The notes beneath the pieces were generated by a model. The model had not been told where the DNA came from and did not search any database. It worked only from the letters and a program-made list of their open reading frames with translations. The translations under genes were made by a program, and so were the position numbers. Source: Streptomyces sp. NBC_01669 (GTDB lineage Bacteria; Actinomycetota; Actinomycetes; Streptomycetales; Streptomycetaceae). Taken from it: DNA of 64,000 nucleotides. How positions within the stretch are numbered: position 1 is the stretch's first letter; each line of letters opens with the position of its first letter. The DNA lies in the NCBI RefSeq assembly GCF_026339735.1, contig NZ_JAPEQG010000001.1, forward strand, positions 4,278,001-4,342,000, in the 5' to 3' direction. Shown one piece after another: positions 1 through 8,020 of this stretch.

Positions 1-222
1 GCGGCCGGTGGTCTCGTCGCACTGGCGTTGTCTCAGTACGCCGAACACGCCACGAGCGACCTGAAGTTCATCGCGGCACGGGCCGGGAAGTCGCTGACCG
101 GTGCGGTCGACGCGACGACCGCCTACCTCAACGGCGACCTGGAGATGGCCGCCGAGTCCCAGCGCAAGGCGCTCGGTGTGCCCGATCTGGATCTCACCAA
201 GCCCGGAGTGCAGACCAAGTGA
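1..222 (+). CDS. DUF6507-type small protein, C-terminal part (5' end outside window)
   Basis: The reading frame is open from the first base, so the start lies upstream; 73 residues are visible. The text resembles the C-terminal half of DUF6507 proteins, small helical proteins found in front of type VII secretion toxins in Streptomyces (family recognised from memory). Its stop overlaps the GTG start of the next gene in a GTGA motif at 219-222, so the two are probably translationally coupled. An inferred role is chaperone or export partner of the toxin. A second, internally deleted relic of the same kind of gene lies at 4664-4762 in front of the second toxin. Family placement is moderately sure; function is unknown. 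Confidence 0.6.
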   Translation, partial: AAGGLVALALSQYAEHATSDLKFIAARAGKSLTGAVDATTAYLNGDLEMAAESQRKALGVPDLDLTKPGVQTK

Positions 223-1357
223 TCAAGCCGGAGGCGATCCCGCAGTTCACCGGTGATCTGGGCCAGCTGGAGAAGGACTACGCGGGGCTGAAGGCGGACG
301 CCGGGCACATCCGCGGCACCGGCTCGGACGTCCACACCCAGTTCCAGGGCCTGTCCGCCTACTACATAGCCCCCGAGGCCGAGAAACTCTTCGACTCCAC
401 CAAACCCGTCCAGGACCGCGCCGACACCTTCGGCGACGACCTGGAAAAAGTCTCCACCGCCCTCTCGGACTACGCCACCGAAGTCCGCCCCCTCGTCACC
501 AAACTCGCCCAGCTCAAGACCGACGCCACGAACTTCGTGAACAAGGTCAAGGACGACGACGACTGGGAATACGACGAAGACAAGATCGACGAGCACAACC
601 AGCTCCGCGACGACGTCACCAACACCGTCGCCGCGTTCTGGGCCGCCGAACGCACCTGCCACAACAAAATCACCGCCCTGTTCGGCGGAACCCAGATGGT
701 CGCCGGCGACGGATCCGACCGAAAAGACCAGTACGGCTTCAACGCCGACGACCTCAAGAACGCGAAACTCCCCTGGGGCGACCCCATGGAGGAGAAACAC
801 CACGTCTGGGAAGTCGGCCACTGGGTCAAATCATTCGTCTGGGACGGCCTGATCGTCGACGGGATCTGGGGCACCATCAAGGGCCTCGGCACCCTGGTCG
901 GGTTCGGCGGCTGGGACGCCATGGGCCAGGCCTGGAAAGGCCTCGCCCAACTCGCCACCGGCCTCGCCATCAGCACCATCCCCGGCGCCAGCACCCTCTT
1001 CTGGACCCTGCCCGACGACAAACTCCCCTCCTGGCTCCGCGACTCCCGCACCGCGATGAAGGAAACCGGCAAGGCGCTGGTGGCGTGGGACGAGTGGGGC
1101 AAGAACCCCGGACGGGCAGCGGGCGCGGTCACGTTCAACGTCCTGACCACCGTCTTCACCGGCGGCGCAGGCGGCGCCGCAGCCGGAGCCGGCAAGGCCG
1201 GAGCCGTCGCCAAGGTCCTCTCCGTCGCCGGCAAAGCCGGCAAGGTCATCGACCCCATGACCTACATCGCCAAGGGCGCAGGCGCCGGCATCTCCAAAAT
1301 CGGCGACATCGCCAAGGGCCTCAAAGGCATCGGCAACATCGAGATCCCCAAGCTGCC
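215..1357 (+). repeat. Long direct repeat, copy 1 (toxin trunk)
   Basis: This segment is nearly identical to 4755-5897 (offset 4540) over 1143 bp. The match begins 4 bases before the GTG start of the toxin and ends where the two linkers diverge. I found 11 substitutions, all between 1055 and 1127; ten fall in third codon positions and one changes Gly294 to Val. The clustering suggests local gene conversion or recombination with a third copy. Confidence 0.9.
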
Positions 1358-2828
1358 CGACGGCTCGTTCCAGTTGCCCGACGGGCACCTTCTGGACCCC
1401 AACGGCAACCTGATTCCCCCCAACAGCACGATCCCGCACGCCACCGTGCCGGGAACGTCGGGCCTGCCGACGTCCTGGCAGATTCAGCCGACGGCAGGGC
1501 CGGGAGTCCATGCGGGCGGCTTCGACAATGTGCCTGGTGGCGCGGACAGCCATGTCCCGAGTACGGGCAGCCATGTCCCGGGCGGAGCACCCGCACACGT
1601 ACCGAACGGCTCGTTCGGACCCGCCCCGGCGTCCTTCGACCCGGCAGGCCACGTACCCGGCGGACCGGCCGCACACGTACCGAACGGCTCCTTCGGACCC
1701 GCCCCGGCGTCCTTCGACCCGGCAGGCCACGTACCCAGCGGCCCCGCAGGCCACGTACCCGGCGGACCGGCCGCACACGTACCGAGCGGCTCCTTCGGAC
1801 CCGCCCCGGCGGCGTTCGATCCGGCGGGCCACGTACCGGGCGGCCCCACGGGGCACGTACCCGGCGGACCGGCAGCGCATGTACCCGGTGACCACCTCCC
1901 GGCGGGCGCAGGGCACGACGTGCCGGGCACGACCCCGCACGGCCCGGGACACGACGTGCCGGGCACGCACGGGCACGACGCCCCGCACAGCGGCGCACAC
2001 GCCGACGACGCGGCTGCACACGCCGACGACGCCGCGCACGCCGGGGACACCGGCGGGCATGTCGACCCGCACGGCGCCGCCGGAGACGCGCTGCACGGCG
2101 CCGACGACGCGGCGACGGGCAGCCACCCCGGTACCGACGGTCCGGGTGTCGGAAGTGCGGCAGGCGACTTCAAGTACACCCCGCATGTGTCGGAAGCCGA
2201 CTTCGACGCCCTCACCACTGCCGAGAAGCACCAGGTCGCCGCAGCCGAACTGTCCGATGGCACTGTTCCGTTCGCCGATGACATGGATGCGATCGACTAC
2301 GGCCGGGAGTACTGGAACGACTACGTGAGGGACCTGGACCCGTCCGCGCAGCAGGCGCTCCGGGACTACACGGGCGACTCGTTCCCCTCGTACAAGGACA
2401 TGAACGGCTACCTGCGTGGCGACCCTTACTGCGGCCCGAGGCCCGAGGTGCTGCACGACATCAGCGAGATGGACCGGGTGATGTCGACCCGCCCCGTCCC
2501 GGAGGACGTCATGGTCGTGCGTGGCACGGGTATCGACCACCTCGACCTCGACTCGCCCCTGGACATGCAGGGCGGCACCTTCACCGACGAGGGCTACTTC
2601 TCCACGTCGCTCGGCAACCACCCCGTTCCGAGCTTCAAGGGCAAGCCAGCCATCTTCCACCTGCGGGTCCCGAAGGGGACGCCCGCGCTGTGGCTGGAGA
2701 AGGTCAGCAAGTACGGCGTGGACGAGCGTGAGATCCTTCTCGGACGTGGCTCCGAGTACCGGGTGACCCGGGTCTTCCTGGACGAAGCCGGCAAGGTCCA
2801 GGTATACGGCGAAGTCCTGCCGAAGTGA
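219..2828 (+). CDS. Polymorphic T7SS toxin with C-terminal ADP-ribosyltransferase domain
   Basis: This 869-residue protein starts at GTG 219, coupled to the upstream gene. Residues 1-170 are helical and WXG/LXG-like. Residues 195-380 hold hydrophobic and Gly/Ala-rich segments, possibly for translocation. Residues about 385-640 form a low-complexity linker with HVPGGPAAHVP-type repeats. The C-terminus (about 650-869) carries the R-S-E signature of the VIP2/C3-like ADP-ribosyltransferase family: R768 in VVRGTG, S795-T-S797 in YFSTSL, and E836-R-E838 before ILLGRG. It would transfer ADP-ribose from NAD to a target protein, unknown here; an ExE rather than QxE motif fits arginine-type targets. 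There is no Sec signal, in keeping with ESX export. Residues 1-380 match the second toxin almost exactly. The probable immunity gene follows with a GTGA overlap. Confidence 0.85.
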   Translation: MIKPEAIPQFTGDLGQLEKDYAGLKADAGHIRGTGSDVHTQFQGLSAYYIAPEAEKLFDSTKPVQDRADTFGDDLEKVSTALSDYATEVRPLVTKLAQLKTDATNFVNKVKDDDDWEYDEDKIDEHNQLRDDVTNTVAAFWAAERTCHNKITALFGGTQMVAGDGSDRKDQYGFNADDLKNAKLPWGDPMEEKHHVWEVGHWVKSFVWDGLIVDGIWGTIKGLGTLVGFGGWDAMGQAWKGLAQLATGLAISTIPGASTLFWTLPDDKLPSWLRDSRTAMKETGKALVAWDEWGKNPGRAAGAVTFNVLTTVFTGGAGGAAAGAGKAGAVAKVLSVAGKAGKVIDPMTYIAKGAGAGISKIGDIAKGLKGIGNIEIPKLPDGSFQLPDGHLLDPNGNLIPPNSTIPHATVPGTSGLPTSWQIQPTAGPGVHAGGFDNVPGGADSHVPSTGSHVPGGAPAHVPNGSFGPAPASFDPAGHVPGGPAAHVPNGSFGPAPASFDPAGHVPSGPAGHVPGGPAAHVPSGSFGPAPAAFDPAGHVPGGPTGHVPGGPAAHVPGDHLPAGAGHDVPGTTPHGPGHDVPGTHGHDAPHSGAHADDAAAHADDAAHAGDTGGHVDPHGAAGDALHGADDAATGSHPGTDGPGVGSAAGDFKYTPHVSEADFDALTTAEKHQVAAAELSDGTVPFADDMDAIDYGREYWNDYVRDLDPSAQQALRDYTGDSFPSYKDMNGYLRGDPYCGPRPEVLHDISEMDRVMSTRPVPEDVMVVRGTGIDHLDLDSPLDMQGGTFTDEGYFSTSLGNHPVPSFKGKPAIFHLRVPKGTPALWLEKVSKYGVDEREILLGRGSEYRVTRVFLDEAGKVQVYGEVLPK
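1530..1965 (+). repeat. Imperfect tandem repeats encoding the toxin linker
   Basis: The linker of the first toxin is built of near-identical units. Three copies encode AHVP(N/S)GSFGPAPA(S/A)FDPAGHVP, interspersed with short GGPxxHVPG motifs. The units repeat at the DNA level and could recombine to change linker length. They are coding repeats, not a CRISPR array. Confidence 0.75.
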
Positions 2829-2842
2829 CAGAGGAAACACTC

Positions 2843-3241
2843 ATGACCAGCGAGAACCAACCCAATCCGCGCTTCGAAGAGGACATGCAGCTCAAGCGGG
2901 TCGCCGGGCCGCCCCGCTACAACCGTGTCGCGCAGGGGCCTGTGCAGTACGTGCGGGTGGCCGCCGACAGCGGCGAGACACTCGGGTATGTGTGGGCGAA
3001 CGACGAGGGCGACGCCGCCGGCTGGGTGACACCGCCGGGGCTCGGGCCCAACGAGATCAACGCCGGTGCCGCGTGGCTCAGGAAGCTGCGGGACGCGAAG
3101 TCCCGCGGGCTCGCACCCACCGCCCTGCTCGCGGAGCTGGTCCGGGACACGAGCGACATCAAGGGCAGCGGTGTCGTGCCAGGCTCGCTGACCGAAGCCC
3201 CGACGCTCAACGTTCTCAAGGAACTGGCGAGCAAGGGCTGA
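2843..3241 (+). CDS. Candidate immunity protein to the ADP-ribosyltransferase toxin (copy 1)
   Basis: This 132-residue protein is predicted cytoplasmic, with no signal or membrane segment. ATG 2843 is preferred because a purine-rich AGAGGA lies about 8 bases upstream; an in-frame GTG at 2825 overlaps the toxin stop and would add six residues. The central motif YVWANDEGDAAGW and the C-terminal GLAPTALL...GVVPGSLTEAP segment are shared with the next gene. I do not recognise the family. Its position directly after the toxin, with coupled translation, suggests immunity or a toxin chaperone; the sequence itself does not prove this. Confidence 0.65.
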   Translation: MTSENQPNPRFEEDMQLKRVAGPPRYNRVAQGPVQYVRVAADSGETLGYVWANDEGDAAGWVTPPGLGPNEINAGAAWLRKLRDAKSRGLAPTALLAELVRDTSDIKGSGVVPGSLTEAPTLNVLKELASKG

Positions 3242-3251
3242 CCTTCCACCT

Positions 3252-3653
3252 ATGAACAGGGAACAGCGACCCAATCCGCGCTTGAACGAGGATCTGTTGT
3301 TCAACGTGGCGCCCGGTGGGCCGCCGCGCTACAGCCATCTGTCCAACAAGCCCGTTCGGTACCTGACAGTGGCGGACAGCCATGGTCAGGTGATCGGCTA
3401 CGTATGGGCGAACGACGAGGACGACGCCGCCGGGTGGGAAGTCCGCAAGGCGGGCGGTGACGAGGCATTCAACAAGGGCGCCAGATGGGCCAGGAAGCTC
3501 CACGACGCAAAGGCCCGAGGCCTCGCACCGACCGCCGCCCTGGTCGAGATGATTCAGGAGTCGGACCCCACGAAGAGCAGCCACGTCGTGCCCGGGGCAC
3601 TGACCGAGGCGCCGAACGCGGACGTGGTCAGGCGACTGGCCAACCCGACCTGA
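3252..3653 (+). CDS. Candidate immunity protein, paralogue of the preceding gene (copy 2)
   Basis: This 133-residue protein starts at ATG 3252, ten bases after the previous stop. It is clearly paralogous to its neighbour: both begin with a QRPNPRL/NQPNPRF-type stretch, carry YVWANDE(D/G)DAAGW, and end with GLAPTA...VVPG(A/S)LTEAP. Divergence is spread over the length, so this is an older duplication than the toxin-trunk repeat. It may widen the range of toxin variants neutralised, or be an orphan from a lost toxin. The family is not recognised. Confidence 0.65.
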   Translation: MNREQRPNPRLNEDLLFNVAPGGPPRYSHLSNKPVRYLTVADSHGQVIGYVWANDEDDAAGWEVRKAGGDEAFNKGARWARKLHDAKARGLAPTAALVEMIQESDPTKSSHVVPGALTEAPNADVVRRLANPT

Positions 3654-3853
3654 GGGCCTGGGCTCCCGCGGATACCAAGACCACGCGATTGCACCCGCCA
3701 CCTTGCTCGGCGAGCTCGCCCGGGACACACGCGATCGATGTCGCCCGGCTCTGTCCTGTGTTGGTCACAGCGGGGGGCCGCTGGTTGAAGCGATGAGCCG
3801 TAGCAGTAAGGATATTGTCGTATCAGATCAGTTGGTGTGGCAGGGGGAAGCGG

Positions 3854-4186
3854 ATGAAGTTCGACATGGGGGCGCAGGTTCTGTCGAATCTGACGTCGAA
3901 GTCGCGTGGTTCGAGTGATGACTTGGGCACGTTGATCCGTCAGCTGGTGCAGGCGGCTGCGCCGTTGGAGGGGAAGTTCAACGGTGCGGGGCGGGTGGCG
4001 TTCGACTCGTTCAAGAACCGTTCGGACGAGATCACGGCGGCGTTGAACGGTTCGCTGTCGGCGCTGCTGGGTGGCCAGTCGGGCATGGAGCAGGCGTTCG
4101 GCTCGGGTGACCAGGAGCAGGGTGACAACGCCCGGCAGCAGCAGGGTGCGGCGAACTTCGACGCGGCCCGCTTCGGCGGACGCTGA
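3854..4186 (+). CDS. WXG100-like small secreted protein of the T7SS
   Basis: This 110-residue protein starts at ATG 3854 behind a strong GGGGGAAG site; a longer in-frame start at 3815 has no such site. It is mostly helical with a turn at FNGAGR where classical family members carry WxG. The last 30 residues are Gln/Gly-rich and end NFDAARFGGR. The protein resembles the Esx-like family common in Streptomyces ESX loci. It pairs with the next gene, as EsxB/EsxA-type proteins form helical heterodimers for export. The two genes sit between the toxin cassettes and probably serve as secretion partners of the toxins. Confidence 0.75.
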   Translation: MKFDMGAQVLSNLTSKSRGSSDDLGTLIRQLVQAAAPLEGKFNGAGRVAFDSFKNRSDEITAALNGSLSALLGGQSGMEQAFGSGDQEQGDNARQQQGAANFDAARFGGR

Positions 4187-4273
4187 CCTGACCTGTGCCC
4201 TGCTCGAAGGTGCACAGACCGAACGAGTTTCGCCGGTTCGCTGATTTCATGAATTCACGGGGAGTGTTTGTTG

Positions 4274-4585
4274 ATGGCTGGTGGCAGTGACCGTCGTGCG
4301 TACGACACGGGTGCGTCGGCGGATGCGCAGGGCAACATCCAGGTCGTGATCGCACGTCTGGAGGAAGTGATCGCGGCGCGGGACGGCCAGGTCAAGGCGG
4401 CGATGGCGGACTTCACCGCGGACGGCGTCTCGGACGAGTACCACGGCAAGGAACTGCGGTGGAACCGGGCCTCGCAGGAGGTCAAGAGCATCATCCAGCT
4501 GCTGAAGACGACGCTGGAGAAGAACGACGGCACCGCGCAGCACACCATCACGCGCGCGAAGGCCGCCGTCGACAACATCGGCTGA
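4274..4585 (+). CDS. ESAT-6-like small helical protein, partner of the preceding gene
   Basis: This 103-residue protein starts at ATG 4274 with a GGGGAG site about 10 bases upstream. Two long amphipathic helices flank a DGVSDEYHGKEL turn, and it ends AAVDNIG. It resembles proteins annotated in Streptomyces as pore-forming ESAT-6 family (recalled, not checked). It has no signal peptide. With the gene at 3854-4186 it forms a WXG100-type pair just upstream of the second toxin. The 87-base gap between the two suggests one transcript. Confidence 0.75.
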   Translation: MAGGSDRRAYDTGASADAQGNIQVVIARLEEVIAARDGQVKAAMADFTADGVSDEYHGKELRWNRASQEVKSIIQLLKTTLEKNDGTAQHTITRAKAAVDNIG

Positions 4586-4663
4586 CCTGAGCGGGCGGGC
4601 AGATGGCCTGATCGCTTTGATGGACTTTTGGCAGTTGGGTAGTTGGGCACGGGGGTGTGCTGG

Positions 4664-4762
4664 GTGACCGGGTGGAATCCGAAGCCGCAGGGTGTGCAGG
4701 GTGCGTGGAGTGCGACGGACCGAGATCGTGATCTGACCATGTCCGGGGGGCGGTCCAAGTGA
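4664..4762 (+). pseudogene. Internally deleted DUF6507 relic in front of toxin 2
   Basis: A 32-codon frame runs from GTG 4664 to TGA 4760-4762. The first residues, MTGWNPKPQGVQG, look like the N-terminus typical of DUF6507 proteins, and the end runs into the toxin start with the same CCAAGTGA overlap seen at 215-222. The middle of the family (about 80-90 residues) is missing. The frame is intact and still couples to the GTG of the toxin, so it may persist as a leader peptide that delivers ribosomes. Confidence 0.55.
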
Positions 4763-5897
4763 TCAAGCCGGAGGCGATCCCGCAGTTCACCGGTGATCTG
4801 GGCCAGCTGGAGAAGGACTACGCGGGGCTGAAGGCGGACGCCGGGCACATCCGCGGCACCGGCTCGGACGTCCACACCCAGTTCCAGGGCCTGTCCGCCT
4901 ACTACATAGCCCCCGAGGCCGAGAAACTCTTCGACTCCACCAAACCCGTCCAGGACCGCGCCGACACCTTCGGCGACGACCTGGAAAAAGTCTCCACCGC
5001 CCTCTCGGACTACGCCACCGAAGTCCGCCCCCTCGTCACCAAACTCGCCCAGCTCAAGACCGACGCCACGAACTTCGTGAACAAGGTCAAGGACGACGAC
5101 GACTGGGAATACGACGAAGACAAGATCGACGAGCACAACCAGCTCCGCGACGACGTCACCAACACCGTCGCCGCGTTCTGGGCCGCCGAACGCACCTGCC
5201 ACAACAAAATCACCGCCCTGTTCGGCGGAACCCAGATGGTCGCCGGCGACGGATCCGACCGAAAAGACCAGTACGGCTTCAACGCCGACGACCTCAAGAA
5301 CGCGAAACTCCCCTGGGGCGACCCCATGGAGGAGAAACACCACGTCTGGGAAGTCGGCCACTGGGTCAAATCATTCGTCTGGGACGGCCTGATCGTCGAC
5401 GGGATCTGGGGCACCATCAAGGGCCTCGGCACCCTGGTCGGGTTCGGCGGCTGGGACGCCATGGGCCAGGCCTGGAAAGGCCTCGCCCAACTCGCCACCG
5501 GCCTCGCCATCAGCACCATCCCCGGCGCCAGCACCCTCTTCTGGACCCTGCCCGACGACAAACTCCCCTCCTGGCTCCGCGACTCCCGCACCGCAATGAA
5601 GGAAACCGGCAAAGCACTCGTCGCCTGGGACGAATGGGTCAAGAACCCCGGACGGGCAGCAGGAGCCGTCACGTTCAACGTCCTGACCACCGTCTTCACC
5701 GGCGGCGCAGGCGGCGCCGCAGCCGGAGCCGGCAAGGCCGGAGCCGTCGCCAAGGTCCTCTCCGTCGCCGGCAAAGCCGGCAAGGTCATCGACCCCATGA
5801 CCTACATCGCCAAGGGCGCAGGCGCCGGCATCTCCAAAATCGGCGACATCGCCAAGGGCCTCAAAGGCATCGGCAACATCGAGATCCCCAAGCTGCC
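4755..5897 (+). repeat. Long direct repeat, copy 2 (toxin trunk)
   Basis: This is the second copy of the 1143-bp toxin trunk, matching 215-1357. Recombination between the copies would delete about 4.5 kb containing the ADP-ribosyltransferase tip, both immunity paralogues and the WXG100 pair. It would leave one toxin with a complete trunk and the nuclease tip. Confidence 0.9.
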
Positions 5898-7281
5898 GGA
5901 TGATGCGATCGTGCTGCCGGAGGGCTCCCTCAAGCTGCCCGACGGCGCCATACACCTGCCCGAGGGGGCGGCGACCCCGGACGGGGCGGTCAAGCTCCCC
6001 GACGGCAACATCAAGCTCCCCGACGACGTGCCCGTCCTGCCCGAGGGCGCCACCAAACTCCCCACCGAGCCCGGCGCACCGGCCCAGTACTTCGACGGCG
6101 AGGGCAACCTCCTCGACGACAAGGGCAACATCGTCCAAAAGGCCGCGGACGCCCGCCCGGAACCCTCCCCGGACATCACCCCGGACACCGGCGCGGACAC
6201 CCCACACACCGGCTCCCCCTCCCCCGACAGGCAACCGGCCCTGGTCGGCGCGGGCGCCCACACCGCCGACAACACGGCACACGTCGGTGCCAACGCCGGC
6301 GACCATGCCATCCACCTCGGCGACAGCTTCGGCAACGACCTCGGCGACATCGGCCGCACCGGCGACAACCTTCCTGGCAACAACATCGGCGACAACCTCC
6401 CCGGAGGCAACGCCGGCAACCACCTCCCCGGAGGCGGAGTCGGCGACCACATGCCCACCGGCCACGCCGGCGACAACCTCCCCGGGGGTCACGCCAACGA
6501 CCTCGGACACGGCCCCTCAGCCAGCCACGAACCGCCCAGCGGCGGTGGCCACGGCGACGGGCCCAGCGGCGGTGGCCACGGCGACGGGCCCACCGGTGGC
6601 AGTCACACCGATGCCGGACAGAGTGCCCCTTCGGGGCACGAGGCGGGCACGGGCCAGCCAGGCGGCCCGGCTGAAGCAGCGCACGAGCAGCCTCCCGGTC
6701 ACCACGACTCCGATTCCGGGGGGCGCGACGCCGAAGGTGCGGACCCGGCCAGTGGCAGCCCTGCGGAACGCGTGAATGAACCGCTCCCGGAACTCACTCC
6801 GCAAGAGCGGGCCGATCACTGGGGTCACCTCGACGAGGTGGAACAGCGCAGCCCTGAGGACTTCGATCACCTGCAACGCGACCCGGACAAGAACGGCGGC
6901 ATCTCGGAACCCTCGAAGGATGAAGCGCGGGTGGGTCTGGACCTTCGTGACAGCGGGCGACTTCCCGACGACATCCAGCGTCCGACCCAAGCCGATCGCG
7001 GTGAGTTCTACTCACCCAGCGCGGACAGGTATTACGATATTAAGGGTGTCCACTCCGACTGGCCGCCATTCAATAACGTTCGCGACAAGTCGCTGCCCTT
7101 CAAGGGAGCGTACGACCCCGCCAACAACGGCAAGTGGGTCAAGAAACTCTCAGAACAGATAGTCGATAAACACCGCGCCGTTATCCTCGATGTCCGTAAC
7201 GCAAATCAGGCAGCGATCGACGATATTAAATCCATCGTCGAGAAGAATGGTTGGGAAGATGATGTCATCTGGTACCCGTAA
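4759..7281 (+). CDS. Polymorphic T7SS toxin with probable PD-(D/E)XK-like nuclease tip
   Basis: This 840-residue protein has the same first 380 residues as the first toxin apart from Gly294Val. A linker of LPDG/LPEG motifs, then Gly/His/Asp-rich repeats (two perfect 27-base units near 6538-6591), leads to a tip from about residue 690. The tip carries E722, E749 and D760-I-K762, a layout compatible with restriction-endonuclease-fold toxins such as CdiA-type tRNases, and ends in VIWYP as several such domains do. This assignment is by motif only. Codons from about 7020 to 7260 are unusually AT-rich (for example gatattaag, gataaa), unlike the trunk, suggesting a recently acquired tip. The start at GTG 4759 overlaps the relic's stop. 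Confidence 0.75.
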   Translation: MIKPEAIPQFTGDLGQLEKDYAGLKADAGHIRGTGSDVHTQFQGLSAYYIAPEAEKLFDSTKPVQDRADTFGDDLEKVSTALSDYATEVRPLVTKLAQLKTDATNFVNKVKDDDDWEYDEDKIDEHNQLRDDVTNTVAAFWAAERTCHNKITALFGGTQMVAGDGSDRKDQYGFNADDLKNAKLPWGDPMEEKHHVWEVGHWVKSFVWDGLIVDGIWGTIKGLGTLVGFGGWDAMGQAWKGLAQLATGLAISTIPGASTLFWTLPDDKLPSWLRDSRTAMKETGKALVAWDEWVKNPGRAAGAVTFNVLTTVFTGGAGGAAAGAGKAGAVAKVLSVAGKAGKVIDPMTYIAKGAGAGISKIGDIAKGLKGIGNIEIPKLPDDAIVLPEGSLKLPDGAIHLPEGAATPDGAVKLPDGNIKLPDDVPVLPEGATKLPTEPGAPAQYFDGEGNLLDDKGNIVQKAADARPEPSPDITPDTGADTPHTGSPSPDRQPALVGAGAHTADNTAHVGANAGDHAIHLGDSFGNDLGDIGRTGDNLPGNNIGDNLPGGNAGNHLPGGGVGDHMPTGHAGDNLPGGHANDLGHGPSASHEPPSGGGHGDGPSGGGHGDGPTGGSHTDAGQSAPSGHEAGTGQPGGPAEAAHEQPPGHHDSDSGGRDAEGADPASGSPAERVNEPLPELTPQERADHWGHLDEVEQRSPEDFDHLQRDPDKNGGISEPSKDEARVGLDLRDSGRLPDDIQRPTQADRGEFYSPSADRYYDIKGVHSDWPPFNNVRDKSLPFKGAYDPANNGKWVKKLSEQIVDKHRAVILDVRNANQAAIDDIKSIVEKNGWEDDVIWYP

Positions 7282-7912
7282 GGGCTGGGCGCCGCGCGAA
7301 TTCCCTGCCGACCGAGCCGCCGCCGAACGACTGCACGAATGGCTCAAGGAATCGGACGGTAAAGGGCTCGACGCCGTGGGCCTCGACTTCAGCGCCGCAG
7401 ACCTGTCGGGCGGAAACTTCTCCGAATCATGGTTCACCGAGGCCAGGTTGGTCGGTACGAACCTGACTGAAGCAGATTTCTACCGTGCAGATCTCGAGGG
7501 AGCCGATCTCTCCGGAGCGAACCTGACCAACGCCTCGCTGGTACGGGCAAACTTCGACGATGCGACGCTCCGGGGTGCAACTCTTGACGGAGCCGACCTC
7601 GTCAAGGCTTCGTTCTACGACGTCGATGCCTCAGGGGCGAGTTTTCGCGGTACGCGACTGATGGGTGCATCCCTGTTGGACGTGAACCTCTGCGGGGCCG
7701 ATCTGACGAATGCGGTGGCGGACGAGAACTCCTTCAAGGTCAAGATCGACGAGAACACCATCCTCAACGGCTTCTCAGGAACAATCTTCGGCCCGGTCGA
7801 AGTTCTTACCGAAGAAGGCACCAAGGAACTGGGCGGTGGCGAGCTCGAGCAGTGGATTCGCGAGAGGAACGGGAATGTGAGGGTGATTCCTTCGCGAGCC
7901 GGAACGCAGTGA
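7259..7912 (+). CDS. Pentapeptide-repeat protein, candidate immunity to the nuclease toxin
   Basis: This protein of about 217 residues has a run of A(D/N)LxG-type pentapeptides between residues 35 and 150 (for example GADLSGANLTNASLVRANFDDATLRGATLDGADL). Such runs fold as a right-handed quadrilateral beta-helix, which in Qnr and MfpA mimics DNA. The C-terminal 50 residues are non-repetitive. The start is uncertain: ATG 7247, 7259 and 7262 are all in frame and all lie inside the 3' end of the toxin gene, in another frame. That overlap and the position suggest an immunity or accessory protein; a DNA-mimicking shield against a nuclease is an inference. Confidence 0.7.
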   Translation: MMSSGTRKGWAPREFPADRAAAERLHEWLKESDGKGLDAVGLDFSAADLSGGNFSESWFTEARLVGTNLTEADFYRADLEGADLSGANLTNASLVRANFDDATLRGATLDGADLVKASFYDVDASGASFRGTRLMGASLLDVNLCGADLTNAVADENSFKVKIDENTILNGFSGTIFGPVEVLTEEGTKELGGGELEQWIRERNGNVRVIPSRAGTQ

Positions 7913-8020
7913 TTGTCCGAGTGCCCCGGCACGCCTGAGGACATGAATGTCCACCCTTCTGCGATCCCCGCACGGATTCGCTTCGTGGGATTGCCGGTCA
8001 CGGCACCAGTGAGAGGAGGG

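Noticed and set aside
1530..1965. Possible CRISPR-like repeat array
   Set aside because: The repeats are in frame within a protein linker, have variable unit length and no unique spacers, and there are no cas genes.
4255..5361. Long minus-strand frame identical in part to one at 123-821
   Set aside because: Both are antisense shadows of the repeated toxin trunk; their similarity simply mirrors the direct repeat.
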